From NCBI GenBank assembly GCA_022432975.1, contig CM039502.1:71756573-71820572 (forward strand): a stretch of 64,000 nt of DNA, given 5' to 3'. The translations under genes were made by a program, and so were the position numbers. This DNA comes from Begonia masoniana. Lineage: Eukaryota > Streptophyta > Magnoliopsida > Cucurbitales > Begoniaceae. The notes below the pieces were generated by a model that was not told where the DNA came from, made no database searches, and saw only the letters and a list, made by a program, of their open reading frames with translations. Every line of letters begins with the position of its first letter. The first letter of the stretch is position 1. Positions 55,928 to 64,000 of the stretch are shown piece after piece.

Positions 55928-58633
55928 TTTATACACCCTAGTAGTTCTCCCTGGGGTGCACCTGTTTTATTCGTTAAGAAGAAAGATGGTTCTCTTAGAA
56001 TGTGCATTGACTACATAGAGCTAAACAAGTTGACAATTAAGAATAAATATCCTTTACCCCGAATTGATGATTTGTTTGACCAGTTACAAGGAGCTAAGGT
56101 ATTTTCAAAGATTGACTTACGTTCGGGTTATTACCAACTGAAAGTTAAGGAGGGGGACATACCAAAGACAGCATTCAGAACCCGATATGGACATTATGAA
56201 TTTCTTGTAATGTTGTTTGGTTTGACAAATGCACCCGCAGCTTTTATGGACTTGATGAATCGAGTGTTTCGTGAGTACTTGGACAAGTTTGTAATCGTGT
56301 TTATAGATAACATCCTTATATACTCACAGACTGAAGCTGACCATGCAGAGCATCTAAGAATAGTTTTGACGACATTAAAACAGCAACAACTTTATGCCAA
56401 GTTGTCTAAGTGTGAGTTCTGGCTGGATAAGGTCAACTTTTTAGGTTATGTCATTTCTACTGAGGGCGTATCAATAGATCCAACCAAGATTCAGGCTGTT
56501 AAGGACTGGCCACAGCCAAAGAATGTCAGTGAAGTCCGTAGTTTCCTTGGTTTGGCAGGTTATTATAGAAAGTTCATTAAGGGATTCTCTATGATAGCTA
56601 AGCCTTTAACTAATTTAACAAAGAAGGACACCAAGTACTCTTGGACTGAAGCTTGTGAAGAAGGCTTCCAAACACTTAAGCTGAAGTTGACGACAGCCCC
56701 GCTACTGACTCTACCAACCGAAGAAGGAAAGTTTAGTGTTTACTGCGATGCGTCCAAAGTTGGGCTGGGGTGTGTTTTGATGCAAGAAGGAAAGGTCGTG
56801 GCGTATGCCTCTAGGCAGCTGAAAAGTTATGAACAGAATTACCCCACTCATGATTTAGAGTTAGCCGCAGTTGTTTTTGTACTAAAGATTTGGAGACACT
56901 ATTTATATGGTCGACAGTGCGAGGTGTTTTCTGACCATAAGAGCCTGAAGTACCTATTCACCCAAAAGGAATTAAACATGAGACAAAGACGTTGGTTGGA
57001 ATTTGTTAAGGATTATGACCTTGAGATTAAATACCACCCGGGCAAGGCTAATGCTGTAGCCGATGCTTTAAGCAGGATGTCTAAGACAATGCAGCCCGCT
57101 GTATCAACCATGTCTGTACCATTATGGAAGGAAGTTCAGAAGTTCGAGTTGGAAATAGTTCCTGAATTGTCAACTTTACTTGCTGATTTAACCATTCGAC
57201 CAACTCTTTTGGATAAGATCAAAGAGGAACAACAGAAGGATTCAAAGGAGAATAATAGTATGACGAGTAAGTTAAAGGACGCCTCCTCTGATTTCAGTCT
57301 CTCCAATGATGGTATTCTGAAGTTTAGGAATCTATGGTACATTCCCAGTGATAAGGGATTGCGTGAGTTGATCCTGGCTGAGGCTCACTCATCTTCTTTC
57401 TCTGTACACCCTGGTAACACCAAGATGTATCGGGATTTAAGGTTACATTATTGGTGGCCAAATATGAAGAGGGATGTTGCCAAGTATGTGGAGTCATGTC
57501 TTGTATGCCAACAAGTTAAAGCAGAGCGCCAACACCCAGGAGGTACCGTTCAACCCTTACCGATCCCTGAATGGAAATGGAAAAATATTGCCATGGATTT
57601 TGTTGTTGGACTACCTAAGACAACTAAAGGTCATGACAGCATCTGGGTTGTGGTTGACAGATTGACGAAGTCATCTCACTTCCTACCCGTGAAGACAACA
57701 TACACGATGGACCAGCTTGCTGATCTGTATGTTCAGGAAATCATTAGATTGCATGGGATTCTGATATCTATAGTCTCTGACCGTGATCCCAGGTTCACCT
57801 CTAGATTTTGGCAGAGTCTTCAGAGCACATTAGGATTGAAGTTATCTTTCAGCACTGCTTTTCACCCACAAACCGATGGACAATCTGAGCGGACAATTCA
57901 GATACTCGAGGATATGTTGAGAGCATGTGTGCTAGATTTCCAGACATCTTGGAGTCGACATTTGTCTTTAATTGAATTCTCCTACAACAATAGTTACCAG
58001 TCCACTATTGGTATGGCACCCTACGAGGCGTTGTATGGTAGGAAATGTAGATCACCCTTATACTGGGATGAAGTTGGTGAAGCAAAACTCCTTGGACCCG
58101 AGATTTTACGGCAGATGTCAGATAAGATTGCCATTATTAGGAGGAGAATGATGACTGCACAAAGTCGACAGAAGAGTTATGCAGACCAAAGAAGGAGAGA
58201 TCTTGAATTTGCTGTTGGAGATGAAGTTTTTCTAAAGATTTCACCCTTTAAGGGAGTTTTAAGATTTGGTAAGAAGGGAAAGCTTAATCCGCGATTTATT
58301 GGACCATTTCCCGTCTTAGCTAGGATTGGCAGTACAGCTTACAAACTTCAATTGCCTCCATCACTGGAAAAGGTACATAATGTCTTCCATGTATCAATGT
58401 TAAGGAAATGCATACGTGATCCAGCACATGTTGTTGAACCAACTGGAATCGATATTGAGCCGACCCTAGAGTATGAAGAGAAACCAGTAAGGATTATGGA
58501 ATCTGCGGTAAAGACTCTTCGAAATAAAGAAATTCCACTGGTGAAAGTCTTATGGATGAATCATGGCATTGAAGAAGCCACTTGGGAGCGACAGCAGGAC
58601 ATGTTGGACAAGTATCCAGAACTCTTTACTTGA
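55928..58633 (+). pseudogene. G RT, RNase H, integrase and chromodomain
   Basis: One open stretch runs from the RT fingers to the natural TGA at 58631-58633 (877 residues from ATG 56000). The first catalytic aspartate is kept ([10 protein letters not shown]). The active-site box reads [10 protein letters not shown]: asparagine 104 (56309-56311) replaces the second aspartate of FIDD, so RT should be inactive. RNase H ([23 protein letters not shown]), the integrase HHCC and DDE blocks ([33 protein letters not shown]) and the chromodomain ([28 protein letters not shown]) look intact. Confidence 0.95.
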
Positions 58634-58824
58634 TCAATTTTCGGGGACGAAAATTGTGTTTAAAGAGGGGTGGATGTAACACCCGACAATCTCTGCCAGG
58701 TGATTTTCTTAACGGAATTAACTGTCACTTTTATTATTAATACTTGAATTTAACTTTAATGCCAAAGTTTATTTGATTTCTAATTTTGGGGTGGCAAAAT
58801 GGTAATTAGAAAGGATCTTATTAA

Positions 58825-58833
58825 TATAAATAG
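58825..58833 (+). promoter_or_regulatory. TATA box of the G LTR
   Basis: TATAAATAG lies 150 bp into the LTR, followed by the ACTGTAGCCGACATT leader. The reversed equivalent in H is at 62701-62710. Confidence 0.6.
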
Positions 58834-59312
58834 AAAATGGAAACCTTAAACCTCACTTAAACCCCACTGTAGCCGACATTCTCTCTCGGCGATTCCCGTG
58901 CTTTCAGAGCTTTTTCTCTGCCGGCGATTCCCTCTTTGGCGATCGATTTCTCCAGCCTTCACTCCGATAACCTACATTCGAGGTAAGATTTAGTCAATGT
59001 AGTTGTCGTGTAGTTGTTTGGAACTCTATTTTCAACTAGAACCCAATGTTTCAAGATTCTTCAATGGCCGGATAATAGGAACATTTTTATCGGTGTTTGG
59101 TAATGGCATTTCTGAATCGATTCTGGACATTTAATATAACCGACCCTGATTAATCGTTAGTTGAACCTAGCTGTTTTGGTTTTGGATTTCAGACTGCACA
59201 CAGAGAACTAGACTAAAGGATTCGGGAATGACTTTAGTTATTAGATTCTAGGATGATTTGTGATTAGGACTATTAGGAATTTTATTTTAACTACTACAAT
59301 GTAATGTTTTAG

Positions 59313-59993
59313 GTGAAGAAGTCTGAAGAAAAGGAGCTCAAGTTGCCAAGGAAACCAGGTAAGTGAATGTATAGGATTCCCGGCCATTAGGGCCTTACAT
59401 CATAAGGATGCTAGGTAGAAACTGATACGATGATTAGAAGTTATTTAAGCTATTGTCTGTTACTTATGTTGATATTTGTTTTAAGTTAGTAAGATGGTTT
59501 GTACTTGGATGATTCACGGATGTTTGAGAACTATGTTATGTGATGTTCTGTTAGAGTCTATGAAGTCAACTGTCTAGTATGATAAATTCCATAGCCTGAT
59601 GAATTAAGAACATTCATGTCATGCATCATGATTTACTCCTCAAGCATATGAAAATGATTTATGAGCATGTTTTCCCCATGAACAAGATATGAGAATGAAT
59701 ATGAAAACGATCCCATACAACATGATTAAGTGAGGGTTGGGGGCGAGTTGACGTATGCCATAGTCTAAAGAGGGACCATGAAAACGACCCGAAAGGGAAT
59801 ATGATCAAAATCACTGTCAACCCCCCTTTTACGGCACAAATCCTCCCTTAATCCATATGATGAAAATGATGAACAGAAACAAGAATAATAAATGATCAAG
59901 AACATGTTTTCTCTCAACTGTACATTCATGAATACATGTTAATTTGCATTCCTTACTAAGCATTAGGCTTATAGTTTAAACCTCATGATGTAG
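59313..59993 (+). other. Putative leader splice module, G LTR
   Basis: TTTTAG/ begins a 46-nt putative exon ending ACCAG/GTAAGT (59358). The GGCC-ATTAG-GGCC-type hairpin and TACATCA follow. TTACTAAG lies about 42 nt before TGATGTAG at 59993. Putative intron 635 nt. Confidence 0.5.
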
Positions 59994-60583
59994 GTGACAA
60001 GTTTTCAGGTGAGGATCTCAAAGTTAATGAGGATGTTTAAGCTCGGTTGCTGGAAGGTGCTCAGGGTGGAGATTTGTGGCTGGCAGGCGATATTGACCCG
60101 CGGTTATGCTCACATTAAGTCAGTAAAATTAATGAAAGACTGAAGTCTGTGTAGGATGAGATTTCTTTTTATAACATTGGGATGTTGGGATTTGTCTATT
60201 TGATCTCTAAGTTCGTGTAACAACCCCAGAAGGGATCGTCACATAATCCGTATCTTTTTTAATCATTTAATCCTTATTACTCACACATGATTCATTATTA
60301 GTAGTGTATTTCTTTTTTTTGAAACATAATTTAACTCAAGATGTCATATGCGATTCGCTAAGCCTCAATCGGCAAAAGAAAACATTACATATCTGCCGGC
60401 GGGCAGTACAATGTATATCGGCTAGTGAAGGGTAAACTTTAAGCTATAGACTGCATCTACCGATAGAAAAATGAACCACATCTACCGGTCACTAGACGAC
60501 AAAATCGTGTTTATACCATCCGGTGGAGAAACTCCCTACATCATCCGATGAAATAAGGGTACATCATCCGGTGACTTATTACA

Positions 60584-60960
60584 CTACATCTGTCGATTAC
60601 TAGACGACAAAATAACACTCTCATCATCCGATGGCTTAAACACTCTACATCTGCCGATCGCTAGACGACAAAATAGCACTTTCATCATTTGATGGCTTAA
60701 ACACTCTACATCTGCCGATCGCTAGACGACAAAATAGCGCTTTCATCATCCGATGGTTTAAACACTCCACATCTGCCGATCGCTAGACGACAAAATAGCA
60801 CTTTCATCATCCGATGACTTAAACACTCTACATCTGCCGATCGCTAGACGACAAAATAGCACTTTCATCATCCGATGGCTTAAACACTCTACATCTGCCG
60901 ATCGCTAGACGACAAAATAGCACTTTCATCATCCGATGGCTTAAACACTCTACATCTGCC
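60584..60960 (-). repeat. 61-bp tandem repeat in H, about six units
   Basis: The unit, starting CTACATCTGCCGATCGCTAG, recurs every 61 bp (60645, 60706, 60767, 60828, 60889, 60950). On the minus strand it is the same unit as in the B-family LTRs (TTGTCGTCTAGCGATCGGC). Confidence 0.92.
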
Positions 60961-61540
60961 GATGACGTCAGCCGGATAATTGCTCTACCCAGCTTCTATC
61001 ACACGGCAGGAAACACCATAATCATCAAGCAACCTCATCCGATAGAACATACCACAACTCACCCGAATCTTAACTTAGTAATTATAAACCTCAATGAGTA
61101 GGGATCATAAACTCATTCAAAATACGCATAGCGGAAGACTTAAGCAAAACAAACCATTCGATAATTCTTAAAATCGTATTCAGACTCTAAAGACAAACCA
61201 TTCAAATTCGAATCTCATTGTTATAAGAAATTCTGTTCTACTTAGTCATTTGTTCATCATAAACTATTCTGACTTACTATGAGCATAACCAGGAAACTTA
61301 ATCGCCTATCCAGCCTTGCACTGTCACACTGAGCATCCTCCAGCAACCAAGCTTAGACATCCTCATTAACCTTGAGTTCCTCACCTGAAAACTCGTCACC
61401 TACATCATAAGGTTTAAACTATAAGCCTAATGCTTAGTAAGGAATGCAACACTAACATGTATGCATGAATGTATAGTTTGGGAAAATCACATGCTCATAA
61501 GTCTTTTTCTTGTTCATATCTTTGCTTGAAATCATCATTC

Positions 61541-61700
61541 ATAGTCATAGATCATATTCATCAATCATAGTCATTGATCATATTCATCATTCATAGTCAT
61601 TGATCATATTCATCATTCATAGTCATTGATCATATTCATCATTCATAGTCATTGGTCATATTCATCATTCATAGTCATTGGTCATATTTATCATTCATTT
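61541..61700 (-). repeat. 26-bp tandem repeat private to H, about six units
   Basis: The unit CATAGTCATTGATCATATTC plus ATCATT lies inside the putative intron. The G LTR has no such array at the matching place, so it expanded in H or its parent. Confidence 0.9.
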
Positions 61701-63329
61701 AAGTTGTGTGGATTAAGAGAGGATTTGTGCCGGTAAAGGGGGTTCGACAGTGAGTTTGATCTTATTCCCTGCTGCGGGTCGTATTCATATGTCCCTCTTT
61801 GGACTGTGACATACGCCGAACAGCCCCCAACCCTCACTTAGTCCACGTTGCATAAATCTTATACATATACATATATACATACATATCTTGTTCATGGAAA
61901 ACATGCATTAAAATATTTTCTTATGCTCGAGAAACATTCATGATGCATGAACATGAGAACTTTAACCCATCAGTCTATGACAAGGATCATACCAGAGCAG
62001 ACAACTTCACATTCACTAGCAGGTCATCAAATAGTATAACTCACATCATTCATCAATCCTTCAAGTGCAGACAAGCTCATTATCATAAGGTAAACATTAG
62101 ACATCTAAAACAACCTAGTACTCCCACGATGTAGAGCTCTATCAGCCGGAAATCTTAATACATTCACTTACCTGGTCTCCTTAGCGATTTGAGCTCCTTT
62201 CTCTTCAAACTTCTTCACCTAAAACATTCACATTGCAGTAGTTAAAACAAAATCCTATTAGTCCTAATCACAAGTCGCCCTAGGATCTAATAGCTGAAGT
62301 CACTCCCGAATCCCTAGTATAGTACTCTGTGCAGTTAGAAATCCAAAACCCAGAACAGACAGATTCGATTAACGATAACTCAGGGTTGGTTGTTTAGTGT
62401 CCAAAAATCGATTCAGAAAGACATTACCACTTCCAGATTTCAAATGTTCTTATTATTAGTCAGCCATTGGGAAAATCCAAAACTCCAATGCCGAGTAGAA
62501 AACAGGGCTAATAAACTAATGGATAGCTACATTGCTTAAAGCATACCTCAGGCACAGAGTAGACGAGTAGTGGCAGAGAAAACCGATCGTCGAAGAGAGT
62601 ATGCTGAAAGTAGAGAGCAAGAGCTTGCGAGAGAAGAAATCGCCGAAAAGGAAGGTGTCGGCTACAGTGGTTCAAGTGAGGTTTAAAACATTTCCTTTTT
62701 CTTTATATTTCGGTCTCAAATCTCCATTATTACAACTTTGCCACTCAACCTAGTTTAAATCCACATGAAATTAATTATTCTTGGTATAAAACTCGAAACC
62801 GTGAAGATTAAATAGTTATGACCGTTAATACAGTTAGGAAGTCACCTGGCTGAAGTTGTCGGGTGTTACAGTTCGAGGAATGATTTAAGTTTATAGAATG
62901 ATCTGCTTAATTAAGTCTTCCGCTTCACGTATCCTGAATGAGTCTATGATTTTTTTATTCGTTTAAAGTTTATGCCTATCAAGTTGAAATCTATGAGAGT
63001 CGGGGTATTTTTCTGTTGGTTGAAGTTGCTTGATGATTATCGTGTGTTTACTGCTGAGTGATAGGAGTCGGATGAGTATATCATCCGGCTGACGTCATCG
63101 GCGGATGTCGAATGATAGAAGTTGAACGATTGAGTCTTCCGGCTGACGTCATCGGATGATGTCGAGTGTTTACTCACCGGATGATGTAAGTAAAGTATTT
63201 AGTCGTTTGTTCACCGGATAATGTCTCTTGTCGGATGAGGTAAGTGAGTCACGTGCAATGCACATGTCCACCGAATGATGCCTCTGATGGATGAAGACAT
63301 CATCCGGCTGACGTCATCGGTGGATGGTG

Positions 63330-63600
63330 AATGATTGTTGATCACCGGGCGATGTAGGTGTTTTCTTTACCGGATGATATAAGTAATGTTTTGTCGTTTA
63401 GTGACCGGACGATGTAGGTGTCTTCTTTACCGGATGATATAAGTAATGTTTTGTCGTTTAGTGACCGGGCGATGTAGGTGTCTTCTTTACCGGATGATAT
63501 AAGTAATGTTTTGTCACAGGCGATGTAGGTGTTTTCTTTACCGGATGATATAAGTAATGTTTTGTCGTTTAGTGACCGGGCGATGTTTTAATTAGACGCG
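63330..63600 (+). repeat. 60-bp tandem repeat in the G LTR, about four units
   Basis: The unit has ACCGGACGATGTAGGTG, CTTTACCGGATGATATAAG and TTTTGTCGTTTAGTG. One copy (about 63515) is shortened. Confidence 0.88.
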
Positions 63601-64000
63601 TGAAACGCCCGTGTCCGTCAGCAGATGTGTAATGTATTTTGTTGCCAGGCGATGCCGCTTGCTGGCGATGTTAAGTAAGTCACGTGTGATGCACATGATG
63701 ACCGGATGATATAGAAATACACTACCGGCGGAAGCGAGCTCTGTGCTTGTCATTTAGCGATCGGCATAAGTGAGTTTTAGGTTTTGTCGTCTAGCAACTG
63801 GTTGATGCCTGCGATTTCAAGCATCTCAAGTGTGATGAGGTCGAGTGTACTGAGGTCTTCTTCCTTCTGCCCGATTACATTATGGATTAAATGCCCGAGT
63901 CTAGTCGCTCTACTCTGTGATGATTTATGCCAATGATCTTATGGGAGTCGGGTCCTTGAAGGGTAGAATTCTGTCAGATATGCAGACGGTTAAAGTTCAA

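Larger units (their letters stand above)
60216..62870 (-). mobile_element. Solo LTR H, G family, reversed (2655 bp)
   Basis: The minus strand runs from TGTAACACCCGACAAC (62870) to GGGGTTGTTACA (60216), with exact GTTCG on both sides (60211-60215, 62871-62875). It has the same family features as the G LTR: reversed donor at 62171, 47-nt putative exon 62218-62172, and acceptor at 61400. It differs by two private repeat expansions. G and H together form a large inverted repeat. Confidence 0.93.
58675..64000 (+). repeat. 3' LTR of G, split by solo LTR H and by the window edge
   Basis: It starts TGTAACACCCGACAATC after the tract AAAGAGGGGTGGA. A TATAAATAG box lies at 58825. Donor at 58983; putative exon 59313-59358; acceptor at 59993. 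It is interrupted at 60215 by H (duplication GTTCG) and resumes at 62876 with CCGGCTGACGTCATCGG units and a 60-bp repeat. Its 3' end is outside the window. Confidence 0.88.

Noticed and set aside
1..64000. tRNA, rRNA or intact host genes
   Set aside because: No cloverleaf with A and B boxes, no rRNA-like blocks and no multi-exon coding pattern outside transposons were recognised; the tRNA-like words seen are primer binding sites.

Overview
This window is plant nuclear DNA, most likely from an angiosperm, built almost entirely of nested transposable elements. The evidence is four chromodomain-bearing Ty3/Gypsy polyproteins of the Tekay/Del chromovirus type, all with initiator-Met-tRNA primer sites where visible; one Ty1/Copia pol; one Sirevirus-like Copia element; a RICESLEEPER/DAYSLEEPER-type hAT transposase; and a Mutator-type foldback element. 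I see no host protein-coding gene, tRNA, rRNA or CRISPR array. Species cannot be named from the sequence.

Layout. 1-8587: minus-strand chromovirus A, inserted in the pol of plus-strand chromovirus B (8588-12929). 12930-17591: AT-rich decayed sequence, with a reversed Ty3 LTR ending at 17420. 17592-18600: Mutator-type foldback with an exact 9-bp duplication. 18684-33506: a dead hAT transposon whose gene is cut by gag-only element C (19965-29392, duplication TAATT) and by a solo LTR (29914-32302, duplication GTGAT). 33507-41124: a minus-strand Copia element, itself cut by solo LTRs at 35389-38019 (CATAA) and 38612-40804 (ACGAT) and truncated by Sirevirus-like element E (41125-54367). E contains chromovirus F (43741-52213). 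At 54367 the 3' LTR of E ends abruptly and is fused to the gag of chromovirus G (54368 to the window end), whose 3' LTR holds a reversed solo LTR H (60216-62870, GTTCG).

Every coding region is broken by stops, frameshifts or lost catalytic residues. Many of the stops look like cytosine deamination when sister copies are compared, as expected for silenced, methylated elements. Any mobility would have to be in trans. Element C is the best candidate: it is gag-only, its gag is dead, yet its LTRs are nearly identical.

The most interesting signal lies in the LTRs. Families with unrelated LTR starts share one layout: a strong 5' splice-site-like AG/GTAAGT that ends a 45-51 nt putative exon, a small hairpin of changing sequence followed by TACATCA about 20-35 nt downstream, and, 500-800 nt on, a branch-point-like TTACT(A/G)AG box about 42 nt before GATGTAG/GT. 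Further 3', each LTR carries a repeat array. In most families the array is built from (C)CGGnnGATG units, a shared 61-bp repeat and the bZIP-like palindrome CCGGCTGACGTCATCGG. This suggests spliced, regulated leader RNAs inside the LTRs. It is inference, and transcript data would settle it.
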